Positions 53,214-63,250 of a DNA stretch of 64,000 bases are shown in pieces (within the stretch, counting starts at the first letter, position 1; every line of letters starts with the position of its first letter). This DNA comes from Streptomyces cyaneofuscatus (GTDB lineage: Bacteria > Actinomycetota > Actinomycetes > Streptomycetales > Streptomycetaceae), in NCBI RefSeq assembly GCF_000718135.1, contig NZ_JOEM01000005.1, positions 248,001 to 312,000 on the forward strand, in the 5' to 3' direction. The notes below the pieces were generated by a model. It made no database searches. It saw only the letters and a program-made list of their open reading frames with translations, and was not told where the DNA came from. Both the position numbers and the translations under genes were made by a program.

Positions 53214-53268
53214 TCCCTCCGTCGACGTCTCTCTGTCGACGTCCCTCTGTCGACTCCCTCTGTCGACG
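53214..53268. repeat. Four tandem copies of a 13-14-bp GTCGAC repeat
   Basis: Units TCCCTCCGTCGACG, TCTCTCTGTCGACG, TCCCTCTGTCGAC and TCCCTCTGTCGACG lie head to tail in the gap between the EEP gene and the TetR gene. Confidence 0.9.
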
Positions 53269-53351
53269 GCGGCTCTCCGTCAACAGGACGAGCCGAACGG
53301 GACGGGAGGTTCCGGTTCGGGCCCGGCCGGTGGGGCCTTGTGACAGAACGA

Positions 53352-54023
53352 TCACACTCGCCCGGCCGCCGGGGCCAGCCCTTGGAGCAGCGTCGTGATG
53401 ATGCGGTCGACGAGGTCGTCGGGGAGGGGTGCGTCGGGGCGGTGGACGGTACGGACGAGCACCGCGCCCACGAAGAGGTCGTCCATCAGCTCCACGTCGA
53501 GGTCGTCGCGCAGTTCTCCGGCGGCGACGGCCCGGCGGACCGCCGCGAGTATCGCGGCGCGGCGGGGGGCGATCACCGTGCCGAAGTACTCGTCCCAGAG
53601 CTTCGGGTGGCTCTTCATCTGGGCGAAGATGTTGTGCAGCAGCACCGAGGAGCGCTGGGCGAGGCCCCGGGTGCGCAGGGATTCCAGCATGATCCGCAGG
53701 TCGGCGAGGCCCTCGGTGCCGGAGACGGGCGGGTCGACGGGTTCCATGTCCCGTACGACGTCGACGAAGAGCTCCTCCTTTCCCGTCCAGCGGCGGTAGA
53801 TCGTCGCCTTGCCCACGCCTGCCGTACGCGCGATGCGTTCGATGGAGAGGCCGGCCAGGGGTTCGCCCGCCTCCAGGAGGGCGATGACGGCGTCCAGGAT
53901 CGCCCGTTCGGCCGCGGCGGAGCGGGGGCGGCCGCGGCGGGGCTCGGGGCCGGGGGCAGGGTCGGGGCCGGGGGCTGCGTCGGGATCGGGGGCGGGGGCG
54001 GCGGGTGTCCCGTCGCCCCGCAT
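53352..54023 (-). CDS. TetR-family repressor, second gene of an exporter operon
   Basis: This 223-residue regulator has a Pro/Asp/Gly-rich N-terminal tail, then the TetR helix-turn-helix (LSIERIARTAGVGKATIYRR, WTGKEELFVDVV) and a helical domain with QMKSHPKLWDEYFG. It lies 146 bases downstream of the DHA2 exporter gene on the same strand. The long palindrome upstream of that exporter is its likely operator, giving autoregulated drug resistance. The start is uncertain: the ATG at 54023 has a weak ribosome site and longer forms are possible. Confidence 0.88.
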   Translation of the reverse strand: MRGDGTPAAPAPDPDAAPGPDPAPGPEPRRGRPRSAAAERAILDAVIALLEAGEPLAGLSIERIARTAGVGKATIYRRWTGKEELFVDVVRDMEPVDPPVSGTEGLADLRIMLESLRTRGLAQRSSVLLHNIFAQMKSHPKLWDEYFGTVIAPRRAAILAAVRRAVAAGELRDDLDVELMDDLFVGAVLVRTVHRPDAPLPDDLVDRIITTLLQGLAPAAGRV

Positions 54024-54169
54024 GACGCGGTCGCGCTGCTCGCCGTCGTCCTGGTCCCGCACCTGAAGCCGCCTCTCGCCGTGCCGCCGTACGACCGTCG
54101 CCGTACGGCCCGTCCCGCCCCGATTCTCGCCGACGGGGCGGGGCGGGCCTGCCACGGCCCTCCGTACCG

Positions 54170-55798
54170 TCAGCGGCCCACCGGCTCCTCCGCGGGCCGG
54201 GGCGCCTGGTCCACCGGCTCCCCGGTGCCCGCGCGGGCCCGTCCCGGCAGGTACAGGCCGACGACGAGGGCGCCGATGAGGGCGACGGCCGCCGAGCCGA
54301 GCGCGGTCACGTGCATGGCGCTGATGAAGGCGTCGTGGGCGGCGGCGACCAGCGGCTTTCCGGCCACCGGGCCGAGCTTCTCGGCGACGCCGAGCGTGGC
54401 CTCGATGGACTCGCCCGCCACCGCCCTGGCCCCGGCCGGGACCGCGCCGAGGTGGCCCTCGATGTCACCCCGGTAGACGGTGGAGAGGACCGAGCCGAGG
54501 ACCGCGATCCCGAGCGCTCCGCCGACCTGGCGGAAGGTGTTGTTGATGGCCGATCCGGAACCGGCCTTCTCGCGGGGCAGCGCCTGCATCACGGCCACGG
54601 TGACGGGCGGCATGATGTGCGCCATCCCGGTGCCCTGGACGAAGAAGACGAGGCACAGCACCCACACCGGCGTACCGGTGCCGAACAGGGCGAACGACGC
54701 CAGTCCTGCGGCGACCAGCAGCATGCCGACCGTGCAGACCGCGCGGGCGCCGAAGCGGTCCACGACCAGCCGGGCCCGGGGCGCGAAGATCATCTGGGCG
54801 GCGGCGAGCGGAACGATCAGCAGGCCCGACTGGAGGGCGCTGTAACCGCGCACGCTCTGGAGGTAGAAGGCGGAGAAGAACGTCACACCCATGAGCGCGA
54901 AGAAGACCAGCGCTATGGCGGCGACGGCGGCGGAGAACGCGGGCTTCCGGAAGTACGTGATGTCGATCGCCGGGTGGCTGCTGCGCTTCTCGTGCCACAC
55001 GAATCCGGCCAGCACCAGCAGTCCGCCGACGATGGAGAGCAGCACGGTGGTGTCGGTGAAGTCGGCGAGCTCGCCGCCCCGGATGATCCCGTACACCAGC
55101 AGGACCAGGCCGACGATGGAGAGCGCGACGCCCACCGGGTCGACCTTGCCGGGCTTCGGGTCGCGGGAGTCGGGGACCAGGATGGCCATGGCGACCAGCG
55201 CCAGGATCACCACGGGGACGTTCACCAGGAAGATCGAGCCCCACCAGAAGTGCTCCAGCAGCAACCCGCCGGTGATCGGGCCGATCGCGATGCCGAGGCC
55301 GACGCTGCCCGCCCAGATGCCGATGGCCTTGGGCTGTTCGTCGCGCTCGAAGACGTTCATCAGGACGGCGAGGGTGGCGGGCATCACGAAGGCCGCGCCG
55401 AAGCCCATCAGGGCACGCCAGGTGATGAGCTCGCCGGGCGAGGCGGACAGGGCGGCCAGAGCGGAGCCGATGCCGAAGACCAGGATGCCGAAGAGGAGGA
55501 CCTTCTTGCGGCCGATGCGGTCGCCGAGCAGGCCCGCGGTGAAGAGGAGACCGGCGAAGACGAGCGTGTAGGAGTTGATCGCCCACTCCAGCTCGCTCTG
55601 GGTGGCGCCGATGCCGGTGGGGGCGGGGCTGGCGATCGTCTTGACCGCGACGTTCAGGATCGAGTTGTCCAGCACCACGATGAGCAGGCTGAACATGAGG
55701 ACGGTGAGGATCCACCAGCGGCGGTGGTGGATCGCCTCGGGTATGCGGGACCCGGGGGCCGGAGCGTGCGCGGAGGCGGAAGGTGACGGTGCGGGCAT
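54170..55798 (-). CDS. MFS multidrug exporter, DHA2 family
   Basis: This 542-residue protein has about 14 membrane helices and DHA2 motifs ([76 protein letters not shown]). It should expel a toxic compound. The operon order exporter then TetR, with the palindrome at 55823-55841 in the exporter promoter, suggests induction by the exported compound. Confidence 0.93.
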   Translation of the reverse strand: MPAPSPSASAHAPAPGSRIPEAIHHRRWWILTVLMFSLLIVVLDNSILNVAVKTIASPAPTGIGATQSELEWAINSYTLVFAGLLFTAGLLGDRIGRKKVLLFGILVFGIGSALAALSASPGELITWRALMGFGAAFVMPATLAVLMNVFERDEQPKAIGIWAGSVGLGIAIGPITGGLLLEHFWWGSIFLVNVPVVILALVAMAILVPDSRDPKPGKVDPVGVALSIVGLVLLVYGIIRGGELADFTDTTVLLSIVGGLLVLAGFVWHEKRSSHPAIDITYFRKPAFSAAVAAIALVFFALMGVTFFSAFYLQSVRGYSALQSGLLIVPLAAAQMIFAPRARLVVDRFGARAVCTVGMLLVAAGLASFALFGTGTPVWVLCLVFFVQGTGMAHIMPPVTVAVMQALPREKAGSGSAINNTFRQVGGALGIAVLGSVLSTVYRGDIEGHLGAVPAGARAVAGESIEATLGVAEKLGPVAGKPLVAAAHDAFISAMHVTALGSAAVALIGALVVGLYLPGRARAGTGEPVDQAPRPAEEPVGR

Positions 55799-55822
55799 GG
55801 GGACGAGCCTAACTCCGTTTCG

Positions 55823-55841
55823 ATACGATACCGTCTCGTAT
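55823..55841. promoter_or_regulatory. TetR operator in the exporter promoter
   Basis: ATACGATACCGTCTCGTAT is a 19-bp inverted repeat with perfect ATACGA/TCGTAT arms and a nearly symmetric centre. It lies 25 bases upstream of the exporter start in an otherwise AT-richer zone. Confidence 0.83.
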
Positions 55842-55981
55842 TGTAAAAACTTTGCCCAACGGGAGCCGGCCGGCCGGCGTCGTGCGCACCCACTTCCCGT
55901 TTGCCCGGGCGGGATGCCACCATGGAAGGGATCCGGGGACGCCGTCAGGGCGCCTCGAGATGACGAAGGAGTTCACCAGCC

Positions 55982-56872
55982 ATGTCACTTTCGGCTGCAC
56001 AGAACCAGTCCTCCCCCGCGGGAACCACCGCTTCCGCCCCCGACAGCAGCAAGGCGCTGTACGGAGGGAAGTCCACCCGCCGCATCACGATCCACGACAT
56101 CGCCGCCGCCACCGAGCGCGGCGAGAAGTGGCCCATGCTCACCGCCTACGACGCGATGACCGCGTCCGTCTTCGACGAGGCGGGTATCCCGGTCATGCTC
56201 GTCGGGGACTCGATGGGCAATGTGCACCTCGGCTACGAGACCACCGTGCCCGTCACGATGGACGAGATCGCCATCCTCTCCGCCGCCGTCGTACGCGGCA
56301 CCAAGCGCGCCCTCGTCGTGGCCGACCTGCCCTTCGGCTCGTACCAGGAAGGCCCCGTCCAGGCGCTGCGCAACGCCACCCGGCTGATCAAGGAGTCGGG
56401 CGTCGGCGCGGTCAAGCTGGAGGGCGGCGAGCGGTCCCTGGAGCAGATCCGGCTGCTGGTCGAGGCGGGCATCCCGGTCATGGCCCACATCGGCCTGACC
56501 CCGCAGTCCGTCAACGCCATGGGCTACCGGGTGCAGGGCCGCGGCGACGAGGCGGCCCACCGGCTGCTGCGCGACGCCAAGGCGGTCCAGGACGCGGGCG
56601 CGTTCGCCGTCGTGCTGGAGCTGGTGCCCGAGGAGCTGGCCACCCAGGTCACCCGGACGCTCCACATCCCGACCATCGGCATCGGCGCCGGTGCCGGGAC
56701 CGACGCGCAGGTGCTCGTCTACACCGACATGGTCGGGCTGACCGGCGGCAAGGTGCCTCGCTTCACCAAGCAGTACGCGAACCTGCGCCAGGTGCTCGGG
56801 GACGCGGCGAAGGAGTTCGCCGAGGAGGTCGTGGGCGGTACGTTCCCCGCGCCGGAGCACACCTTCCACTGA
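55982..56872 (+). CDS. panB: Ketopantoate hydroxymethyltransferase (3-methyl-2-oxobutanoate hydroxymethyltransferase)
   Basis: This 296-residue enzyme adds a methylene-tetrahydrofolate-derived hydroxymethyl group to ketoisovalerate, the first step of pantothenate and CoA synthesis. Signatures: MLTAYDAMTASVFDEAGIPV, MLVGDSMGNVHLGYETTVPV, DLPFGSYQ, VKLEGG, MAHIGLTPQSVNAMGYRVQG, VLELVPEEL and TIGIGAGAGTDAQVLVYTDM. The first 35 residues are a Ser/Ala-rich tail common in streptomycetes. AAGGAG lies upstream of the ATG. A hairpin follows. Confidence 0.97.
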   Translation: MSLSAAQNQSSPAGTTASAPDSSKALYGGKSTRRITIHDIAAATERGEKWPMLTAYDAMTASVFDEAGIPVMLVGDSMGNVHLGYETTVPVTMDEIAILSAAVVRGTKRALVVADLPFGSYQEGPVQALRNATRLIKESGVGAVKLEGGERSLEQIRLLVEAGIPVMAHIGLTPQSVNAMGYRVQGRGDEAAHRLLRDAKAVQDAGAFAVVLELVPEELATQVTRTLHIPTIGIGAGAGTDAQVLVYTDMVGLTGGKVPRFTKQYANLRQVLGDAAKEFAEEVVGGTFPAPEHTFH

Positions 56873-56947
56873 TGCGCCGGCCCTCCGGGGCCCGCACCTT
56901 CCGCTGACCCCGGTCCCCGGGGCCCCATCAGCCATTTCCCGCACCAC

Positions 56948-56984
56948 CGACAGCCCGCCGACATCCCCCATCGGCGGGCTGTCG
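56948..56984 (+). terminator. 14-bp perfect hairpin terminator of panB
   Basis: CGACAGCCCGCCGA (56948-56961) pairs with TCGGCGGGCTGTCG (56971-56984), 9-nt loop. Confidence 0.9.
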
Positions 56985-57050
56985 CACGTGCGGAGCACGT
57001 ATCGGTCGCCTGTCGGTGAGCTGTCGGTCGGCGCTGGTCCCATGGTGGAC

Positions 57051-58060
<1,010 letters not shown>

Positions 58061-58064
<4 letters not shown>

Positions 58065-58912
58065 GCACCACCACCCTGACCCCCGCACCCGTGGGCCCCG
58101 TACCGACGAAGGCGGCGGTGGCCGACGAGGGCCGGATCGGGCTGCGGGCCAACCTCCGGCACATCGGGGCCCTGGTCCGGCGCAATCTGCTCCAGATCAA
58201 GAAGGACCCGGAGTCGATGTTCGACGTCCTCCTGATGCCGATCATCTTCACGCTGCTGTTCGTGTACGTCTTCGGCGGCTCGGTCGGCGGCAGCCTCGGC
58301 GGTGACCGGCAGGACTACCTGAACTACCTGGTGCCGGGGCTGATGGCGATGATGGGCATGAACATCGCCATGGCCGTCGGCACCGGGGTCAACGACGACT
58401 TCCGCAAGGGGGTCATGGACCGGTTCCGGACGATGCCGATCGCCCGCTCCTCGGTCCTCATCGCCAAGATCGTGGTCGAGCTGGGCCGGATGATGGTCGC
58501 CATCGCCATCCTGCTCGCGATGGGTTTCGCCCTCGGTATGACGCTGGGGACGTCCGTGCTCGGGCTGCTGGAGGCCGTCGCGCTGGCGGCGGTGTTCGGC
58601 GCCGCCATCATGTGGATCTTCATCGTGCTCGGGCTGTCCATGAAGACGGCCCAGGCGGTCCAGGGGATGGGGATGCTGGTGCTGATGCCGCTGCAGTTCG
58701 GCTCGTCCATCTTCGCGCCGCCGCAGACCATGCCGGGCTGGCTCCAGACCTTCACCGACTACAACCCGCTGTCCAACCTGGCGGACGCGGTGCGGGGCCT
58801 GATGATGGGCGGCCCGGTCGCCGGCTCCGTCTGGACGACGCTGGCGTGGGCCGCGGGCATCACCCTGGTGATGGCTCCGCTGGCGGTGTCCAAGTTCCGC
58901 AAGAAGGCCTGA
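58061..58912 (+). CDS. ABC-2-type exporter permease, DrrB type
   Basis: This 283-residue protein has about six membrane helices after a soluble N-terminus. It contains RRNLLQIKKDPESMFDVLLM, RKGVMDRFRTMPIARSSVLI and GWLQTFTDYNPLSNLADAVR, typical of the DrrB/ABC2 family. It forms the channel with the ATPase encoded immediately upstream, coupled by the ATGA overlap. The exported compound is unknown. The adjoining SARP/AfsR-type gene converges with it, 11 bases apart. Confidence 0.93.
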
Positions 58913-58923
58913 GCGCCCGGTAG

Positions 58924-61900
58924 TCACTCCGCCGGACGCCGCCGGTACGTCTCCACCAGGGCGGTGGCCTCATCCAGGGTGAGGCCGCCGCCCTGCTCGT
59001 ACGCCGCCGTGAACACCGCGTCGTCGAGCCGCGCCCGGACGGCCTCCTCGGCCTGGGCCAGGTTGCGGCGCTCCATCATGCTCGGCACATGCCCCTTCGG
59101 CAGGAGGGCCGCCTGGAGCGCCAGCAGCCGGGCTCCGGCTTCGGCGGCCCCGGGGGCGTCGAGTCCGGCGAGCGCGCGGGCGGCGGCCGTCAGATGGGAC
59201 GACGGCAGCTGCGGGGCCACCATCATCGACAGCCGGTCCCGCGAACTGTCCAGCGCGGTCAGCGCGTTGTCCAGGGCGGAGGCGTACGCGCCGTCTAGGT
59301 TGTCGAGCCAGGCCAGCACGCCGTAGACGAACCCGCCGAAGATGGCGACATCGCGCGACCTGAAGTCCTCGTGGACCAGGTTCGTCTCCCTGCGGGCCTC
59401 GTCCACCCGCCCCTGGAGCCCGAGGACGTATCCCAGGTGCATCCGGGCCATCGGGGTGGCCTCGTGGCCCGACTGCCGCCTGTTCCCGGTGATGTCGCGC
59501 AGGATGGCCTCGGCCTCCGGGAGGCGGCCGAGTTCGATGAGCGCCCCGGCGTACCGGGCGCGCAACAGCGCCACCTGGCTCTGGGCGCCGATCTTCTGCG
59601 CGTACTCCACGGCCGCCCCGTAGTCCTTCAGCGCCGCGGCGAAGTCGCCGGCCCGCTCGTCGGTCTCGCCGCGCGAGGAGAGCGCTTCGGCCGCGCCCCA
59701 GTCGTCGCCGAGCCGGGTGTAGATCTCCAGGCTCTCGTCGGCGTCGGCGCGTGCCTCGCCCACCCGCGCGGGGTCGTTGGCCCGGAAGTTGGCGCGGGTG
59801 TGGAGGGCCGAGCCGAGCTCCCACTCGTACCCGAGCGTCCGGCAGGTCTCGACCGTCGCGTCCAGCAGCTCGTAGACCCGGTCCATGTCGCCGCCGAGCA
59901 GGATCGCGAACATCCACAGCGTTCCGGGCATGCGACAGGTCTGCGGCTGCCCGGGGCGGTAGGTCTCGGCGATGATCCTCAGGCGCTCCTTGCCCTCGGG
60001 GGTCGACCATTCGCTGATCGCGTTGTCCACACCGGCCAGCTGGATCAGCCCCACCCCGCGCCGCGCCTCCGCGAGCTGTTCGTCGTCCATCGGCGGCGGC
60101 CGGTCGGTGGCCCGCTCCAGCAGGGAGGGGGCCCGGACACCGGGCGCGGCGAACGGGTCGGGGCCGAGCGAGGAGGCGGCCTCGCCCCACTGGCGGGCGT
60201 CCGCGCGCAGGTCGCGCAGCATCCAGTACCAGGACATCGACAGCACCATGCACAACGCCTCGTGCTCGTCCCGTACGGCGACGGCGTGGCGGAACGCGGT
60301 GCGCAGGTTCTCGTACTCGCGCTGGAAGACCGCGATGGCGGCCCGCTGTCCGGCGCCGCGCATCTTCGGGCCGGTGATACGGGCCAGCTCGCGGAAGTGG
60401 ACCAGGTGGCGGCGGGCCACCGCCTCCCGCTCGGCGGCCTCGTCGAGACGCTCGGCGGCGTACTCCCCGACCGTCTCCAGCAGCCGGTAGCGCATCTCCC
60501 CGTCATCGCCGGGCGCGGCGACGACGAGCGACTTGTCGACCAGGGAGCCGAGCAGCCCCGCGACGTCCAGGGAGTCCACGGCGGCGGTCCCGCCCTGGCC
60601 GGGCAGGGCGCAGACCTCCTCGGCGGCGGCGAGGGAACAGCCGCCGGCGAAGGCGGCCAGGCGGCGCAGGACGGCCCGTTCTCCTTCGTCCAGCAGCTCC
60701 CAGGACCAGTCGACGACCGCGCGCAGCGTCTGCTGGCGGGGCAGCACGGTCCGGCTGCCGTTGGTGAGGAGGCGGAAGCGGTCGTCCAGCCGGTCGGCGA
60801 TCTGGCGCGGGGTGAGCATCCGCAGCCGGGCGGCGGCCAGTTCGATGGCGAGCGGCAGCCCGTCCAGCCGGCGGCAGATCTCGGCGCAGGCGGCCGCGGT
60901 CTCCTCGTCGGTGTCGGTACGGAACCCGGGCCGGGCCGCCGCCCCGCGCTCGGCGAGCAGGCGCAGCGCCATCGGGTCGGGCAGCGGGTCGACGGGGCGG
61001 ACGAACTCGCCCGGTACGCCGAGGGGTTCGCGGCTGGTCGCCAGGACGGTGAGCTGCGGGCAGTGGGTGAGCAGGTGGTCGGTGAGGGCGGCCGCCGCCC
61101 CGACGACGTGCTCGCAGTTGTCCAGGAGGAGCAGCATCCGGCGCGGGGCGCAGTGCTCGGTGAGGCGTACGAGGGGGTCGTCGCCGGTGCGGTCGACGGC
61201 CCGCAGCTCCTCGGCGCCGGCCCCCCGCAGCACGGTCTCCCGGGCGCCGAGGGCGCTGAGGACGGCCTCGGGCACGGCGTCCGGGTCGTCGACGGGGGCC
61301 AGCTCCGCCAGCCAGACGCCGTCGGGCCAGGCGTCGGCGACGGCCTCGGCGGTCTCCTGCGACAGCCGGGTCTTGCCCGCGCCGCCGGGGCCGAGGAGGG
61401 TGACGAGCCGGGCGTGGGTGAGGTCCTCGCGCAGGGCCGCGATGTCGCCGTCCCGGCCGACGAAGCTGGTGAGCCGGGCGCGGAGGTTGCCGGGGGCGGG
61501 CGGGGGCTTCGAGGCGGCGGGCGGCTCCTGGGGAGCGGGCGCGGCCGGTCCCTGGTGGAGGAGCTCGGCGTACAGGCCGCGCAGTTCGGGCCCGGGGTCG
61601 GTGCCGAGGCGGTCGGAGAGCACGGTGCGGACCTCCTCGTACGCCGCCAGCGCCTCGGCCGTCCGTCCGGCGTCCCGCAGGGCCCTGATGCGCAGGGCCT
61701 GGAGCGGTTCGTCGAGCGGGTGGGCGGCGCAGAGCGCGGCCAGCTCCCACAGGGCCTCGTCCGCCCGCCCGAGGACGCGCAGCGCCTCCAGCCGGGCCCG
61801 CCGGGCGCCGAGCCTGCGGGACTCCAGGCGGGAGGCGGGCGCCGCACGGTCGGGCAGGTCGTCGAGCGGCGGCCCGTCCCAGAGCGCCAGGGCCTCGTCG

Positions 61901-62268
61901 AGGACGGTGACGGCTTCGACCGGGTCGCCCTGCTCCAGGGCCCGGCTCCCCTCCCCCGCCAGCCGCTCGAACCGGTGCAGGTCCACGGCGTCCGGCTCGG
62001 CGGCCAGCCGGTAGCCGCTCTCCACCGACTCGACGGCACTCCGTCCCAGCGCCCGCCGCAACCGCCCGACCAGCGCCTGGAGCGCACCGGCCGCGTCGGC
62101 GGGCGGGTCGCCGTCCCACACCTCGCCCACCAGGACCCCGGCCGGGACGGTCCGACCCGGGTGCAGGGCGAGGACGGTGAGCAGGGCGCGCAGCCGCGCC
62201 CCGCCGAGGGCGACGGCCGTACCGTCGTCGCGGAGTGCCCGGGTGGTGCCGAGGATGCAGTAGCGCAC
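58924..62268 (-). CDS. SARP/AfsR-family regulator with NB-ARC ATPase and TPR-like repeats
   Basis: This 1114-residue regulator has four parts. Residues 1-95 form an OmpR-like DNA-binding domain (LGGARLRALLTVLALHPGRT, LQALVGRLRRALGRSAVESV, ESGYRLAAEPDAVDLHRFE). About 100-245 is the BTAD activation domain. About 265-560 is an NB-ARC ATPase with FVGRDGDIAALREDL, LLGPGGAGKTRLSQETAEAV, MLLLLDNCEHVVGAA, TVLATSREPLG and GLPLAIELAAARLRML. The rest is helical TPR-like (ARYAGALIELGRLPEAEAIL). Members activate antibiotic clusters. The GTG at 62268 begins the conserved RYCILGTTRAL; the ribosome site is weak. A link to the neighbouring DrrAB exporter is possible but unproven. Confidence 0.93.
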   Translation of the reverse strand: MRYCILGTTRALRDDGTAVALGGARLRALLTVLALHPGRTVPAGVLVGEVWDGDPPADAAGALQALVGRLRRALGRSAVESVESGYRLAAEPDAVDLHRFERLAGEGSRALEQGDPVEAVTVLDEALALWDGPPLDDLPDRAAPASRLESRRLGARRARLEALRVLGRADEALWELAALCAAHPLDEPLQALRIRALRDAGRTAEALAAYEEVRTVLSDRLGTDPGPELRGLYAELLHQGPAAPAPQEPPAASKPPPAPGNLRARLTSFVGRDGDIAALREDLTHARLVTLLGPGGAGKTRLSQETAEAVADAWPDGVWLAELAPVDDPDAVPEAVLSALGARETVLRGAGAEELRAVDRTGDDPLVRLTEHCAPRRMLLLLDNCEHVVGAAAALTDHLLTHCPQLTVLATSREPLGVPGEFVRPVDPLPDPMALRLLAERGAAARPGFRTDTDEETAAACAEICRRLDGLPLAIELAAARLRMLTPRQIADRLDDRFRLLTNGSRTVLPRQQTLRAVVDWSWELLDEGERAVLRRLAAFAGGCSLAAAEEVCALPGQGGTAAVDSLDVAGLLGSLVDKSLVVAAPGDDGEMRYRLLETVGEYAAERLDEAAEREAVARRHLVHFRELARITGPKMRGAGQRAAIAVFQREYENLRTAFRHAVAVRDEHEALCMVLSMSWYWMLRDLRADARQWGEAASSLGPDPFAAPGVRAPSLLERATDRPPPMDDEQLAEARRGVGLIQLAGVDNAISEWSTPEGKERLRIIAETYRPGQPQTCRMPGTLWMFAILLGGDMDRVYELLDATVETCRTLGYEWELGSALHTRANFRANDPARVGEARADADESLEIYTRLGDDWGAAEALSSRGETDERAGDFAAALKDYGAAVEYAQKIGAQSQVALLRARYAGALIELGRLPEAEAILRDITGNRRQSGHEATPMARMHLGYVLGLQGRVDEARRETNLVHEDFRSRDVAIFGGFVYGVLAWLDNLDGAYASALDNALTALDSSRDRLSMMVAPQLPSSHLTAAARALAGLDAPGAAEAGARLLALQAALLPKGHVPSMMERRNLAQAEEAVRARLDDAVFTAAYEQGGGLTLDEATALVETYRRRPAE

Positions 62269-62430
62269 GGGCCCATTGTCCGCGACGGACGCGGCCACGG
62301 TGTTGACCGGGTGGAACTCCTGCCGGGGTCGCCGTCGTTCCCGCCGTGTCGGCGTACGTACGATGTCGCCGCCGCTTCTCCCTGTCGTCGCCGCCGTTTC
62401 CCCCGTCCCACAGTCCCAGGAGTTGTGCCG

Positions 62431-63237
62431 ATGACCACCGCAGCCACCCGCGGGGACCGGAGGATCAGCCCGGTCTTCCTCGGGATCGCCGCCGTCACCG
62501 CCGTCGCGGGCTGGGCCGTGTGGGCCGGCTTCGCGGGGGCCACCAGCTTCGCGGTGTTCCTCTTCGTCACCGGGGCGTGGATCGTCTCGCTCTGCCTCCA
62601 CGAGTACGCCCACGCCCGCACCGCCCTGCACAGCGGGGACCTCTCGGTGGGGGCGAAGGGCTATCTGACGCTCAACCCGCTGAAGTACACCCATGCCCTG
62701 CTCAGCATCGTGCTGCCGGTCCTCTTCGTCGTCATGGGCGGGATCGGCCTGCCCGGCGGCGCCGTCTACATCGAGCGGGCCCGGATCCACGGGCGGTGGA
62801 AGCACAGCCTGATCTCCGCGGCGGGCCCGCTGACGAACGTGGCGTTCGCCATCGTGTGTACGGCCCCGTTCTGGCTGGACGCGCTCGACGGCGTCCCGCT
62901 CGCCTTCCAGTACGCGCTGGCGTTCCTGGCGATGCTCCAGGTGACGGCGGCCATCCTGAACTCCCTGCCGATCCCGGGTCTTGACGGCTACGGCGTGATC
63001 GAGCCCTGGCTCTCGTACAAGATCAGGCGCCAGGTCGAACCGATCGCGCCGTTCGGGCTCATCGCCGTGTTCGCGATCCTGTGGATCCCGGCGGTGAACA
63101 TCGCGTTCTTCGACGTGATCGACGCGCTGCTGGGCGTCCTGGGCGTCGACGACCTCCAGCGGTACTGCGGGTACGACCTCTACCGCTTCTGGAAGGCGTT
63201 CTTCGACGAGCAGAACCCGGGGTGCGCGGTGGGGTGA
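62431..63237 (+). CDS. Site-2-protease-like (M50 family) membrane metalloprotease
   Basis: This 268-residue polytopic membrane protein has the zinc motif HEYAH in SLCLHEYAHARTALHSGDLS and the second ligand motif NSLPIPGLDGYGVIEPWL. Both are inside membrane segments, as in intramembrane site-2 proteases. About six helices are predicted. Its substrate is unknown. AGGAG lies upstream of the ATG at 62431. It is divergent from the SARP gene, with a 162-base gap, and converges with the last gene, 13 bases apart. Confidence 0.88.
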   Translation: MTTAATRGDRRISPVFLGIAAVTAVAGWAVWAGFAGATSFAVFLFVTGAWIVSLCLHEYAHARTALHSGDLSVGAKGYLTLNPLKYTHALLSIVLPVLFVVMGGIGLPGGAVYIERARIHGRWKHSLISAAGPLTNVAFAIVCTAPFWLDALDGVPLAFQYALAFLAMLQVTAAILNSLPIPGLDGYGVIEPWLSYKIRRQVEPIAPFGLIAVFAILWIPAVNIAFFDVIDALLGVLGVDDLQRYCGYDLYRFWKAFFDEQNPGCAVG

Positions 63238-63250
63238 CCGCGCGCCGTCC

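Noticed and set aside
59371..62345. Long plus-strand open frame opposite the SARP/AfsR gene, fused in frame with the M50 gene
   Set aside because: The stretch before 62431 is antisense shadow. The M50 protein starts at the ATG with AGGAG upstream, just before its first helix.
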